64,000 nt of DNA. It comes from Zoogloea sp. (GTDB lineage: Bacteria; Pseudomonadota; Gammaproteobacteria; Burkholderiales; Rhodocyclaceae). Shown in pieces: positions 29,297-39,567 of the stretch. The notes beneath the pieces were generated by a model. That model made no database searches. It was given only the letters and a program-made list of their open reading frames with translations, and was not told the origin of the DNA. Position 1 is the first letter of the stretch, and the number at the start of each line of letters is the position of its first letter. Location: assembly GCF_023150065.1 (NCBI RefSeq), contig NZ_JAKLLN010000018.1, forward strand, positions 1 to 64,000. Reading direction: 5' to 3'. A program made the translations under genes and the position numbers.

Positions 29297-30523
29297 TTAG
29301 AAGAACAGGATGGCGCCGGCGGACAGGGTGCGGTTCTTGGTCTCGCTGTCGTCCACGGTGCTGGTGATCTTCTCTTGGTTCAGTTCGCCGACCAGGGTCA
29401 CGAACTTGTTCAGGCTGTGATAGACGCCCAGGGTATAGGCCTTGTTCTTGCGCTCGTTGCCGGCGCCCAGAACACCGTCGGTGTCCTTGTTCTGACCGAA
29501 GTTGATGCCGAACTTGGTCTTGTTGAGCTGGTAGGTGCCTTGCAGGAAGTAGCCCTTGGAGTCAGTCTTGTTGCCGAGGCCGTCGCTGCCGCCGTAGAAC
29601 TGGGCGCCCACGGTGGACAGGCCCAGGCCCTTGCCGGTGAAGGCGTAGGCAACGGCGCCGAAGTCGCCCATGCCGGCCTTGGCACCGATTTCGTAGCCGC
29701 TGGCGGTGAAGCTCTTGTCCGGGTTGGCGCCAACGCCGTTGCAGTTGGCGCCCTTGGAGCAGCTGGTGCTCTGGGTGATCAGGCCGCCCCACACCTTGCC
29801 GGGGGCTGCGCCCTTCCAGTCGTAATCGACCTTGGCCTGGAAGCCCGGGGTCTTGGTCTGGTCGCCGGCGAAGGAGCTGGGCTGGAAGATGCCGCCGGAA
29901 GCCTGCAGACCGTTGAAGTTCGGGGTGGTGTAGGTGATCTGGGCCTGGAAGCCGGTGTACATGTAGCCGTGGCCGATCATGCCGAAGGTGGTGTTGAACG
30001 GGATGCCGGCGTTGGAGGTGCCGCCGACGCCCAGCAGGGTCATGTCGGACAGGATGATGTTCTGACCGAAGAGGCCGATGTCGCGACCGAACTTCAGGGT
30101 GCCCCAGTCGTTGTTGCCGAACTGGAAGTAGACGTTACGCACATCCACCTGGCTGAACGGGCTGTTCTTGCCACCGGTGGCGCCGGCGCCGGGATCGGTG
30201 GGCAGGCCAATGACGCTGGAGGAATCGTTGATGCCGGGGGCGAAGCTGAAGTGGGCCTTGATGTCCTGGTCGGCGACCTTGGTGGTCATCACGAAGTTGA
30301 TCCAGCCCGGCAGCAGGCCGTTGGTCAGGGCACTGTTCTGGGTCTTGGTCTCGGGGCCGCCGGCAATCGAGGTCTTGGACTCGCGATTGACGTAGAAGCC
30401 GTTGATCGTACCGTTGATGTCAAGGGTTACGTCGTCTTTGGTAAAGCTCACGGCTTGGGCGCCACCAGCCGCGGCAGCCAGGCAGGCGAGGGCAACGGAT
30501 TGGGCCAGAAGGGTCTTCTTCAT
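29297..30523 (-). CDS. Gram-negative trimeric porin (betaproteobacterial type)
   Basis: The start is ATG 30523, preceded by CCGGAGAC and opening a signal peptide (MKKTLLAQSVALACLAAA, cleavage after AQA). The 408-residue product has the 16-strand porin pattern, with the constriction-loop region in the middle and a terminal strand ending in AGAILFF, whose last Phe is the usual Bam-recognition residue. A CSKGANC pair suggests a disulfide-bonded surface loop. It forms diffusion channels for small, probably anionic, solutes. A strong terminator follows, so the gene is probably monocistronic. Confidence 0.9.
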   Translation of the reverse strand: MKKTLLAQSVALACLAAAAGGAQAVSFTKDDVTLDINGTINGFYVNRESKTSIAGGPETKTQNSALTNGLLPGWINFVMTTKVADQDIKAHFSFAPGINDSSSVIGLPTDPGAGATGGKNSPFSQVDVRNVYFQFGNNDWGTLKFGRDIGLFGQNIILSDMTLLGVGGTSNAGIPFNTTFGMIGHGYMYTGFQAQITYTTPNFNGLQASGGIFQPSSFAGDQTKTPGFQAKVDYDWKGAAPGKVWGGLITQSTSCSKGANCNGVGANPDKSFTASGYEIGAKAGMGDFGAVAYAFTGKGLGLSTVGAQFYGGSDGLGNKTDSKGYFLQGTYQLNKTKFGINFGQNKDTDGVLGAGNERKNKAYTLGVYHSLNKFVTLVGELNQEKITSTVDDSETKNRTLSAGAILFF

Positions 30524-30990
30524 AACGATTGTCTCCGGAATTTTGTCGTTGATATCACCACCGAAGCGCGGGCTATCCAGCGCCGCTACTTCGTTCCTCC
30601 CTTGGTCGCATTTCCCACGAAACACGCCGTTACGGAGCGAACTCCCTTCAGCGAGCCTTGTGCCAGCCTGTGTCAGGAAGGCGGAAAATATTCACGGATT
30701 ATTTTCAAGCTACTGTTTATTAATGGATAAATTTTTTCCATGACATCGAGGGCAGTGTCCGGGTGATCTGCCCCCGGGTGTTCAGTAACTGAGCAGTTTG
30801 CTGTGACGTAACGGAAGGTGTGGTGCAATCCGTGACAGGGGATGGAGCATGCTGTAGCGCAACATGATCTTCGGGCGGGTGGCCGGCCGATTGCCCTGCC
30901 GGCGCGGGCGGCCGATTCGGATTTGGTGGCCGGGCTGGTAAACTCCTGGCCCAGATTTCACACGCCCGGGCTGTTGGCGCCCGCACTCCC
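30524..30990. other. 467-bp divergent spacer between porin and pyrF
   Basis: I see no credible gene here. The part nearest the porin is GC-rich untranslated DNA; a marked AT-rich island at about 30686-30745 (with TTTATTAATGG and an A/T run) is the best place for the porin promoter, which would leave a leader of about 150-200 nt. No hexamer pair is good enough to call. The pyrF-proximal 200 bp is GC-rich and featureless. Confidence 0.5.
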
Positions 30991-31809
30991 ATGGATTTCC
31001 GTTCCAAGCTGGCTGCCGCCTGGCAGCGCCATGATTCCCTGCTGTGCGTCGGGCTCGATCCGGACCCTTCGCGCTTTCCGGCCCATCTGAAGGGGCGTCC
31101 CGATGCGGTGCTGGCCTTCTGCAAGGGTATCGTCGATGCCACCGCCGACCTGGCCTGTGCCTTCAAGCCCCAGATTGCCTACTTCGCCTCGGCGCGTGCC
31201 GAAGACCAGCTGCAGGACCTGATCGCCTATATCCATCAGAACCATCCGGCGGTGCCGGTGGTGCTGGATTCCAAGCGTGGGGATATCGGCGCCACGGCCC
31301 AGCAATACGCCCGGGAGGCCTTCGAGCGTTATGCGGCAGATGCGCTGACGGTGAATCCCTACATGGGGTTCGACTCTGTTGAGCCCTACCTCGAGTTTTC
31401 CGACCGGGGGCTGATCGTGCTGTGCCGCACTTCCAACCCCGGCGGCTCAGACCTGCAGAACCTCACCGTGGAAGGGGGGCGCAAGCTGTATCAGCATGTG
31501 GCCGAGCTGGTGGCCGGAAAGTGGAACGTGCACGGCCAGAATGCACTGGTGGTCGGCGCCACCTTCCCCGAAGAGCTGGCCCAGGTACGGGCCATCGTCG
31601 GTGATCTGCCCCTGCTGGTGCCCGGTATCGGCGCCCAGGGCGGCGATGTGGAGGCGACCGTGAAGGCCGGCCGCACGGCATCCGGTGCCGGGCTGATGAT
31701 CTCCTCGTCCCGCGCCATCCTGTACGCCGGCTCCGGCGAGGACTTTGCCACCAAGGCCCGGGCCGTGGCGCTGGCGACCCGTGACGAGGTCAATCTGTAT
31801 CGATCCTGA
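30991..31809 (+). CDS. pyrF: Orotidine 5'-phosphate decarboxylase
   Basis: This 272-residue protein is of the longer (type 2) PyrF group found in many betaproteobacteria, mycobacteria and myxobacteria. Catalytic residues sit in [11 protein letters not shown] (K95, D97), and the phosphate-binding end reads [10 protein letters not shown]. It catalyses the last step of UMP synthesis, OMP to UMP plus CO2. The gene stands alone, with no other pyr gene nearby. Confidence 0.95.
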   Translation: MDFRSKLAAAWQRHDSLLCVGLDPDPSRFPAHLKGRPDAVLAFCKGIVDATADLACAFKPQIAYFASARAEDQLQDLIAYIHQNHPAVPVVLDSKRGDIGATAQQYAREAFERYAADALTVNPYMGFDSVEPYLEFSDRGLIVLCRTSNPGGSDLQNLTVEGGRKLYQHVAELVAGKWNVHGQNALVVGATFPEELAQVRAIVGDLPLLVPGIGAQGGDVEATVKAGRTASGAGLMISSSRAILYAGSGEDFATKARAVALATRDEVNLYRS

Positions 31810-31989
31810 GCAGTCAATGGCGCTCCCGGCTGCGCAGAAAGCCGGGCATGCTGCGCTGCCGCAGCGTAGGATGGAGACCTTGTCGGAGACGGCGCGCGCG
31901 AGGGGATACCCGCGCCCGGGCTGCGACGGTCATCTTTTCCGCCGAATGACCCGCAATTTCGCGTCAAGGCAGTGTTATCAAGGACGCCC

Positions 31990-32895
31990 ATGGTCAGACT
32001 GAAGTTCTCGGTCGAACTCAATTACGCAGTTGCAGCACCGGGCTGTGACTTCATCTTCAACATCCACGCCGCCCACACCCGTCACCAGCGCGTGGTCACC
32101 GAGATGATGGAGCTCGGGCAGTTCCTGCTGCCCCAGGTGCATACCGATGCCGCCACGGGCAACCGCTACATGCGCCTGAAGGCCGAGGCCGGCCCCCTGC
32201 GGCTGCGTTACAGTGCCACCGTTGAACTGCAGCACCACGTGGCAGCGCCCGAGAGCATCCTCGAGGTGCCGGTGTCCCGTCTGCCGTCCGATGTGCTGAC
32301 CTACCTTTATCCCAGCCGCTACTGCCAGTCGGACCGCCTCTACGAGGTGGCCAGCCGCGAGTTCGCTGCACTGCCGCCGGGCTATGATCGCGTCCGCCGC
32401 ATTTGCGCATGGGTCGCCAAGCACGTGGAGTTCAAGTCCAACACCACCAATGCCAGCACCTCGGCCCTCGACACGCTGCACGAGCGGGTGGGTGTGTGCC
32501 GTGACTTCGCCCACCTGATGATTGCCCTGTGCCGGGCCCTCAACATTCCGGCGCGTTTTGTGGCGGGGATCGACTATGGCGCCGATCCGGCCCTGGGCCC
32601 GAGTGATTTCCACGCCTACGTCGAAGTCTTTCTGGGGGATCGCTGGTATCTGTTCGATCCCTCTTCCACGGCCATCCCCATGGGGCTGATGCGCTTCGGC
32701 ACCGGCCGGGATGCGGCCGATGTATCCTTCGCCACCATTTTCGGGGCAGTTCGTGCCGAGCCGCCCAGGATCGTCATCGAGGCTGTCGCCGACCCCATGG
32801 CGGGTATCGAGATGCCGCGCCATCGCCCCGAGGCCCTGTCCACCGACGATGGTTCCGCCGTATTGATCGGCACCCGTCTTGCCCCCCTTTGCTGA
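31990..32895 (+). CDS. Transglutaminase-like cysteine protease family protein
   Basis: ATG 31990 gives 301 residues. An N-terminal bacterial transglutaminase beta domain (about 1-110) precedes the transglutaminase-like core with C170 (GVCRDFAHL), H208 (DFHAYVEV) and D223 (LFDPSS), a complete Cys-His-Asp triad. This type usually accompanies circularly permuted ATP-grasp and alpha-E genes in a predicted peptide-forming and processing system. Here those genes are 13 kb away at 45291-47664. It begins 180 bp after pyrF and is followed by an unknown gene that is probably co-transcribed. Confidence 0.85.
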   Translation: MVRLKFSVELNYAVAAPGCDFIFNIHAAHTRHQRVVTEMMELGQFLLPQVHTDAATGNRYMRLKAEAGPLRLRYSATVELQHHVAAPESILEVPVSRLPSDVLTYLYPSRYCQSDRLYEVASREFAALPPGYDRVRRICAWVAKHVEFKSNTTNASTSALDTLHERVGVCRDFAHLMIALCRALNIPARFVAGIDYGADPALGPSDFHAYVEVFLGDRWYLFDPSSTAIPMGLMRFGTGRDAADVSFATIFGAVRAEPPRIVIEAVADPMAGIEMPRHRPEALSTDDGSAVLIGTRLAPLC

Positions 32896-32938
32896 CCCGC
32901 CCACAGCGTCTTCGCCTTCATTTCATCAGGAGATTCCC

Positions 32939-33466
32939 ATGAGTACCATCGAAGAAATCGCTGCCCGCCACGGCTTCAGTGCCGATGCCGGTCGTTCGGC
33001 ATACGCTGCGCTCCAGTCCGGCGGTTTCAGCCAGGCCCAGTTCAATCACCCGGAGTTCGGTGGCATGGGGCAATGGATGAGCGGCGGCATGATGATGATC
33101 GGTGACATGTTCAACGAGAACCTGAAGTGGCGTGTCGGTGCACTGCTGAGCGACCTTTCCCAGCACCGCGAGCCGCAGCCAGCGATGGCCCCCCAGGGCA
33201 ACAACTGGGGCTTTGCCCAGTCGTCCACCTGGTGGCCGTCCGAGCTCGGCTCGCCGGCCAGCTCCGGCAGCCAGAACGACATGGCCTACGCCTGGTTCCC
33301 GAACGCCGGCAAGCTGTTGGTCAAGCTGTCCGGCGACGTGTTTTCCTTCGATACGGGCAACCTGAGCATCTACGGGGTGCAGCAGCAACAGGGGGGTGGT
33401 ATCGGCTCCGTGGTGCTGAACACCTCGAATGGTCCGATGGGGCTGCTCGGGCTCAACCGCGCCTGA
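32939..33466 (+). CDS. Hypothetical protein downstream of the transglutaminase
   Basis: The start is ATG 32939, with CAGGAGA 6 bases upstream. The 175-residue product has no signal peptide. The first 60 residues read like a small helical domain (STIEEIAARHGFSADAGRSAY), followed by a glycine/methionine-rich stretch with MSGGMMMIGDMFN and a C-terminal beta-like half. I do not recognise a named family. The 43-bp gap to the transglutaminase gene and the strong shared terminator suggest one operon. Confidence 0.7.
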   Translation: MSTIEEIAARHGFSADAGRSAYAALQSGGFSQAQFNHPEFGGMGQWMSGGMMMIGDMFNENLKWRVGALLSDLSQHREPQPAMAPQGNNWGFAQSSTWWPSELGSPASSGSQNDMAYAWFPNAGKLLVKLSGDVFSFDTGNLSIYGVQQQQGGGIGSVVLNTSNGPMGLLGLNRA

Positions 33467-33490
33467 GCTTCAAGCTGCCTCTGGCTGCCC

Positions 33491-33539
33491 GCGTGGCGGC
33501 GATGCCGGTTGATTCCGGCATCGCCGCCACGCTGCTTTT
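33491..33539 (+). terminator. Strong terminator after the transglutaminase operon
   Basis: A perfect 18-bp stem (33491-33508 against 33515-33532) with a TTGATT loop is followed by TGCTTTT. It ends right at the stop codon of the convergent DUF938 gene. Confidence 0.88.
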
Positions 33540-34141
33540 CAGGCCTGGCGCTGCCAGTTCAGGCAGCGATTGTTGGCGGGCATGGCGCGGTCTTCGACGA
33601 GGCGGAAGCCCTGTTCCTGGGCGAGGGCATCCACGGCCTCGAAGTCCCGGATGCCGCGCCGTGGGTCGTCGGCCTTCAGGGCCGCGTCGAACTCGGCGTT
33701 GCTGGCACTGGTGGGCTGCCCACCGTAGTGGAAGGGCCCGTAGATGCTCAGGCGTGCATCGGCAGTCAGGATGTCGGGGAGCTTTGCGAACAGGGTCTGC
33801 ACTTCATCCCAGCCCATGATGTGCAGGGTGTTGGCGCTGAACACCGCGTCGAAGCGCGCCGAGGGCCACGGGCCGCCCACGTCGAGGACAAGGGGCGGTG
33901 GCGTGTTGGGCAGGCCGGCTTCGGCCAGCCACTGGCGGATGCCGGGCAGGTAGTCGGCCCGATCGCTGGTCTGCCAGACCAGGTGGGGCAGGGCGGCCGC
34001 GAAGTGGACCGCATGCTGACCGGTGCCGGAGCCGATCTCCAGCACCTGGCGGCAGTCGGCAAAGTGGCTGCGCAGCGCGTCAAGGATGGCGTCCTTGTTG
34101 CGGTCGCAGGCGAGGGAGTAGGGCTTGTCGAAGATCTGCAT
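33539..34141 (-). CDS. DUF938 family SAM-dependent methyltransferase
   Basis: This 200-residue Rossmann-fold methyltransferase has motif I VLEIGSGTGQHA near residue 34, an acidic residue ending strand 2 (TSDR) and post-motif FDAVFSANTLHIM. DUF938 proteins are widespread in proteobacteria and their substrate is not known. The start overlaps the LysR stop (TGATG), so the gene is probably translated from the LysR message. Confidence 0.85.
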   Translation of the reverse strand: MQIFDKPYSLACDRNKDAILDALRSHFADCRQVLEIGSGTGQHAVHFAAALPHLVWQTSDRADYLPGIRQWLAEAGLPNTPPPLVLDVGGPWPSARFDAVFSANTLHIMGWDEVQTLFAKLPDILTADARLSIYGPFHYGGQPTSASNAEFDAALKADDPRRGIRDFEAVDALAQEQGFRLVEDRAMPANNRCLNWQRQA

Positions 34142-35055
34142 CACCGGGTTATCTCCGCTTGAAGGGGGCCGAGCCGTTCGGCCAGGCAGTCGGCAAAGGC
34201 CTGCCGGGCAGGCTGATGGCTGCGGGCCCGGTGCCAGATCATCACCGTGGTGGAGAAGGCCAGATCGGGTGGCACCGGGTGCACGCGCAGGGTGGCCCGG
34301 CTGGGGTCGTCGTCCAGATGGGCGCCGATGACGGACCTTGGCACCAGGCTGATGCCCATGCCGGCTGCGACACAGCCGAGAATGGCCTCGAAGGTGCCGA
34401 ACTCGCTGCTGCGGGCAATCGGCACGCCATCCCGTCGCAGCCAGTCAAAGATGCGTTGCCGGTAGCTGCAGCCCTCGCGGAAAGTGAACAGCTCCACCGG
34501 CCCGCGCTGGGCCAGGTCCGCCGCGCTCTCTATCGGCGCCCAGTCGGCGGCGCTGATCAGCACCACTTCCTCCACCACCACCGGCCGGCTTTCCAGTTCC
34601 GGATGGATAACCGGCCCGGACACCAGCGCAGCATCCAGTTGATGGGCCAGTACGTCCTGCACCAGGCTGGCCGTGGGGGCCGTTTGCAGACGCAGCTCCA
34701 CCCGCGGGTGGGCCCGCCGGAAAGCGGCGATGACCCCGGGCAGGCGGGCCGCAGCGGTGGTCTCCATGGAGCCGAGGCGCAGCAGGCCCTCTGGCAGGTC
34801 GGCCCGGCGCACCGCGTCGCGGGCTTCGTCGGCAAGGCTCAGCAGCCGCTCGGCGTAGCCGGCCAGCAGGTTGCCGGCGGGGGTGATCACCAGGCGCCGG
34901 TTGATTCGGTCGAACAGCGCCGTGCCCAGGTCTTCCTCGAGCAGGCGCAGGCGGGTGGTGACATTCGACTGTACGGTGTGGAGACGTTCGGCAGCGCGGG
35001 TGACGCTGCCTTCTTCGACGATGGTGCGGAACATGCGCAGATCGGAGAGATCCAT
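34141..35055 (-). CDS. LysR family transcriptional regulator
   Basis: ATG 35055 (MDLSDLRMF) is the conventional LysR start, with AAAGAG 6 bases upstream; ATG 35061 is an alternative. The 304 residues comprise the N-terminal winged helix-turn-helix (about 1-60, with SVTRAAERLHTVQSNVTTRL) and a periplasmic-binding-like effector domain. It diverges from the MFS transporter gene with a 98-bp spacer, the usual arrangement for a LysR regulator and its target. The spacer contains an AT-rich stretch with ATTGCATTAAATCAT, which has the T-N11-A look of a LysR site. Confidence 0.92.
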   Translation of the reverse strand: MDLSDLRMFRTIVEEGSVTRAAERLHTVQSNVTTRLRLLEEDLGTALFDRINRRLVITPAGNLLAGYAERLLSLADEARDAVRRADLPEGLLRLGSMETTAAARLPGVIAAFRRAHPRVELRLQTAPTASLVQDVLAHQLDAALVSGPVIHPELESRPVVVEEVVLISAADWAPIESAADLAQRGPVELFTFREGCSYRQRIFDWLRRDGVPIARSSEFGTFEAILGCVAAGMGISLVPRSVIGAHLDDDPSRATLRVHPVPPDLAFSTTVMIWHRARSHQPARQAFADCLAERLGPLQAEITR

Positions 35056-35153
35056 GGTCATCTCTTTTTGAGATTGAAACCATTGCATTAAATCATTTTT
35101 CTTGCTGATCTGCCCTTGTTAGGCTGCATCCATCCATCAACAGGGGCAGCGTC

Positions 35154-36341
35154 ATGCGCCATCTCTCCCGATCACTCGCCGGTTTGCTGCGATTCCCCGG
35201 GCCGCTGTCGATTGCGGTAGCCGGCTTTCTGGCGCTGCTGCTGGCCATGGGCATTGGCCGCTTCGCCTTTACGGCGCTGCTGCCCCAGATGCGGGACGAA
35301 GGGCTGCTGGACGTAGCCAGCGGCGGCCTGCTGGCGGCATCGAACTACCTGGGCTACCTGGCCGGTGCCCTGTGGGCTGCCTTCAGTCGCCGGGCGAATG
35401 CCGCGCGCCGCCTGCTGGCGGGGTTGGCGGTCAGCGTGGTGACTACTCTGGCGATGGGGCTGGAGTTGGGCTTCCCCCTGTGGTGCGGGCTGCGCTTTCT
35501 GTCGGGAGTGGCGAGCGCGGCGGTGTACGTGTACGCCACGGGCATCGTGCTGCGCAGTCTGGCGGCTTGCCAGGCCGCTGGCTGGAGCGGGCTGCATTAC
35601 ATGGGTGTGGGCAGCGGCATCGTGGTGTCGGCGCTGCTGGCCCGGCACATGACCGTGGTCGGAAGCGCCCTCGAGGGCTGGCGCTGGCTGGGTGTGGTGG
35701 CGGCCCTGGGGGCAATGGTGGTGGCCGCAGTGCTGGCACCCCTCGGTCGCCCGGAGTTGCCTGTGGATAGGGCTGACGGGGCGGGTGCCAGCGGGCCGCC
35801 GATGGGTTGGCTGGCCGCTGCCTATGGCCTGGCGGGCTTCGGCTACATCGTCAATGCCACCTTCCTGCCGCTGATGTTGCGCGGTCAGGCCGGCACTGCC
35901 AGCGCGGCGCTGGATGGTTGGCTGGTGGTGGGCCTGGCGGCCTTGCCGGCAACCCTGTTCTGGGTGCGCCTGTCGTTCCGCTGGGGGGTCTATCCGGCCC
36001 TGATCTGCGCCACCCTGGTCCAGGCGGTGGGGGTGGCCCTGCCGGTGCTGGTGGATGGGGTGGCCGCAGCGATGGCGGGTGCGGCGTTGCTGGGCGCGAC
36101 CTTCATGGGGATAGCGGGCCTGTCCCAGTGGCTGGCCCGGGTGCCGGACCCGCGGGCGACGGCGCGCCGCATCGGCCTGATCACCGCCTGCTACGGCGTC
36201 GGCCAGGTGTTCGGGCCCTTGCTGGTGGCGCTGCGGGGGCCGGGCGGGGGCTTTGCTATGCCGGTGCTGACAGCATCGGTGGCCCTGCTGTGCAGTGCCG
36301 TTCTGCTGGAGCTTTCCCGTCGCCGGGAACGCCTTGCCTGA
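35154..36341 (+). CDS. YbfB/YjiJ family MFS transporter
   Basis: This 395-residue membrane protein has about 12 predicted helices. The N-terminal signature MGIGRFAFTALLPQM and the length fit the YbfB/YjiJ branch of the major facilitator superfamily, whose substrates are undefined. It is probably regulated by the divergent LysR protein and co-transcribed with the tautomerase-like gene 23 bp downstream. Confidence 0.87.
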   Translation: MRHLSRSLAGLLRFPGPLSIAVAGFLALLLAMGIGRFAFTALLPQMRDEGLLDVASGGLLAASNYLGYLAGALWAAFSRRANAARRLLAGLAVSVVTTLAMGLELGFPLWCGLRFLSGVASAAVYVYATGIVLRSLAACQAAGWSGLHYMGVGSGIVVSALLARHMTVVGSALEGWRWLGVVAALGAMVVAAVLAPLGRPELPVDRADGAGASGPPMGWLAAAYGLAGFGYIVNATFLPLMLRGQAGTASAALDGWLVVGLAALPATLFWVRLSFRWGVYPALICATLVQAVGVALPVLVDGVAAAMAGAALLGATFMGIAGLSQWLARVPDPRATARRIGLITACYGVGQVFGPLLVALRGPGGGFAMPVLTASVALLCSAVLLELSRRRERLA

Positions 36342-36364
36342 TTTCATTTTTCGAGGAGATGCGC

Positions 36365-36760
36365 ATGCCTTACCTGAACCTGTCCTATGCCGCAGCCGAC
36401 GCACTGCCGGTGGCTGAAGTGGCTGCCACACTGACCCGCTTGACCGTGGAGTTGCTCGGCAAGAAGGAATCATTGACCGTGGTCAGCATCAACCGGGTGC
36501 CGCTGGACCACTGGTTCGTGGGCGGCCAGGCTCTGGCGCCGGGGCAGTCCGGGGCCGTGCTGGAGATCCGTGTCACTGAGGGGACCAACACCAAGGCACA
36601 GAAGGCGGCCTTCATCCGTGAAGCCTTCGGCGCGCTGGCGGCGCGCCTGGCGGACTTGCACCCGGCAAGCTATGTCGCCATCCACGATCTGCCCGCCGAT
36701 GCCTGGGGCTACTCGGGCGAGACCCAGGAGTATCGCTACATCCGCGGGCTGTCGCTGTAG
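36365..36760 (+). CDS. Tautomerase superfamily (4-OT/MIF-like) protein
   Basis: Of two adjacent ATGs (36359 and 36365), the second has GAGGAG at a usable distance and puts Pro directly after Met (MPYLNLSY), the catalytic base of the superfamily, so it is chosen. The 131-residue length suggests a fused-subunit tautomerase of the kind that forms trimers or dimers of two beta-alpha-beta units. No substrate is evident. Its position behind an MFS transporter under LysR control suggests a small catabolic or detoxification unit. Confidence 0.75.
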   Translation: MPYLNLSYAAADALPVAEVAATLTRLTVELLGKKESLTVVSINRVPLDHWFVGGQALAPGQSGAVLEIRVTEGTNTKAQKAAFIREAFGALAARLADLHPASYVAIHDLPADAWGYSGETQEYRYIRGLSL

Positions 36761-36778
36761 CCCCTCGGACAAGCCTGT

Positions 36779-38431
36779 TTATCTGCGGGTGCGGGAGATC
36801 TGTCGGGACAGGGCGATGAGAGGCAGCAACCCGACGGCGACGATGGCCAGGGCGGCGGTGGAGGCTTCGGTGAGGCGTTCGTCGGACGCCAGCACATAGG
36901 CCTGGGTGGCCAGGGTGTCGAAGTTGAAGGGGCGCATCACCAGGGTGGCGGGCAGCTCCTTCATCACGTCCACGAAGACCAGCAGGCTGGCGGTGAACAG
37001 GCTGCCCCGCAGGATGGGCACATGCACGCGGCGCAGGGTCTCGCCCTGGCCCAGGCCCATGCTGCGGGCTGCATCGTCCATGCTGGGGGTGATCTTGGAG
37101 AGGCTGGCTTCCACTGTCTGCAGGGCCACGGCGAGGAAGCGCACGAGGTAGGCATAGATCAGCGCCGCGATGCCGCCGGTGAGGAGCAGCCCGGGGTTGC
37201 TGCCGAACCAGGCCTGCCACTGGCCGGACAGCCAGTTGTCGAGCCGGGTGACGGGGATCAGCACGCCCACGGCGATCACCGTGCCGGGCACCGCGTAACC
37301 CAGGCCGACCAGGCGGTTGAGGCCTTTGCTCAGAAGGGTCTTGGAGAGGCGGGCACTGTAGGCCAGCAGCACGGCCAGGGCCACGGCGATGAGGGCGGTG
37401 AGGCCCGCCAGGGTGAAGCTGTTGCGGGCCAGCATCAGGAAGCGCTCACCGAACTGGCTGTCGCCCTCGCCGAGGGCCATGCGCAGGAGCAGGGCTGCGG
37501 GCAGCAGGAAACCGAGACACAGGGGCAGCAGGCAGGTCAGCATGGCCAGCAGACCGGCGCCGCCCTTGAGGCGCCCGGGAGGGGGGCGATGCCGGTTGGA
37601 GGTATTGTGGTAACGGGCGCGGCCGCGGGTGATGCGCTCCATGGCCACCAGCAGCAGCACGAAACCGAGCAGCATGGCCGCCAGCTGGGCTGAGGCGACC
37701 CGGTCTCCGAGGGAGAACCAGGCGCGGTAGATGCCGGTGGTGAAGGTGTTGACGGCGAAGTAGGCGACGGTGCCGTAATCCGCCAGGGTTTCCATCAGCG
37801 CCAGGGCGACGCCGGCGGCAATGGCCGGGCGGGCGAGGGGCAGGGAGACGGTGAAAAAAGCCCGCCAGGGGCCGATGCCGAGGGTGCGGGACGCTTCCAG
37901 CACGCCCCCGGCCCGCTCCAGGAAGGCGGTGCGGGCGAGAAGATAGACGTAGGGATAAAGCACGAACACGAACATCAGCATGGCCCCGGGCAGGGTGCGG
38001 ATGTCGGGGAAGTAGTAGTCACCGCGCCGCCACTCGAAGAAATCCCGCAGGGCGGTCTGCAGCGGACCGACGAACTGCAGGAAGTCGGTATACACATAGG
38101 CCATCACGTAGGCCGGGACCGCCAGGGGCAGCACCAGCGCCCATTCGAAGATCCGGCGTCCAGGAAAGTCGTGCATGGCGGTGAGCCAGGCGGTGGCGAT
38201 GCCGACGATGGCGACCCCCAGCCCCACGCCCGCACACAGGGCCAGGGAGTTGAGGACGTATTCGGACAGGACGGTGGAAGCGAGGTGGGACCAGGTGGCG
38301 CTGGTGCCACCGAGGAACAGGTTGAAACCGACACTGGCGACGGGGAGGCCGGCCAGCAGCGCCACGGCAAAGGCGAAGACGACAAGCGGGGATAAGCGTC
38401 CGGAGCGGTGGCGAAAGTGTTGTTCGGTCAT
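36779..38431 (-). CDS. Ferric-iron ABC transporter permease (FbpB/SfuB type)
   Basis: ATG 38431 (MTEQHFRHRSG) yields 550 residues with about 12 membrane helices in two homologous permease halves, the fused arrangement of FbpB/SfuB. Each half has an EAA-like loop: LEASRTLGIGPWRAFFTVSLPLA in the first and MDDAARSMGLGQGETLRRVHVP in the second. It pairs with the ATPase gene on the opposite strand, 37 bp away. No periplasmic iron-binding protein gene is in the window. Confidence 0.9.
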   Translation of the reverse strand: MTEQHFRHRSGRLSPLVVFAFAVALLAGLPVASVGFNLFLGGTSATWSHLASTVLSEYVLNSLALCAGVGLGVAIVGIATAWLTAMHDFPGRRIFEWALVLPLAVPAYVMAYVYTDFLQFVGPLQTALRDFFEWRRGDYYFPDIRTLPGAMLMFVFVLYPYVYLLARTAFLERAGGVLEASRTLGIGPWRAFFTVSLPLARPAIAAGVALALMETLADYGTVAYFAVNTFTTGIYRAWFSLGDRVASAQLAAMLLGFVLLLVAMERITRGRARYHNTSNRHRPPPGRLKGGAGLLAMLTCLLPLCLGFLLPAALLLRMALGEGDSQFGERFLMLARNSFTLAGLTALIAVALAVLLAYSARLSKTLLSKGLNRLVGLGYAVPGTVIAVGVLIPVTRLDNWLSGQWQAWFGSNPGLLLTGGIAALIYAYLVRFLAVALQTVEASLSKITPSMDDAARSMGLGQGETLRRVHVPILRGSLFTASLLVFVDVMKELPATLVMRPFNFDTLATQAYVLASDERLTEASTAALAIVAVGLLPLIALSRQISRTRR

Positions 38432-38443
38432 GAGATTTTTCGG

Positions 38444-38462
38444 CTTATTGCGAATTATAATC
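38444..38462. promoter_or_regulatory. Fur-box candidate between the divergent iron ABC genes
   Basis: CTTATTGCGAATTATAATC matches the 19-base Fur consensus at 12 positions by hand count. It lies in the middle of a 37-bp spacer that must serve two divergent genes. A TATAAT (38456-38461) inside it sits only 7 bp before the ATPase start, so that mRNA would have almost no leader if this is the -10 element. Confidence 0.5.
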
Positions 38463-38468
38463 GATCCC

Positions 38469-39533
<1,065 letters not shown>

Positions 39534-39567
39534 GGGGTTTTCTGTTGCTCTGTGTCGGCCAGGCCGT

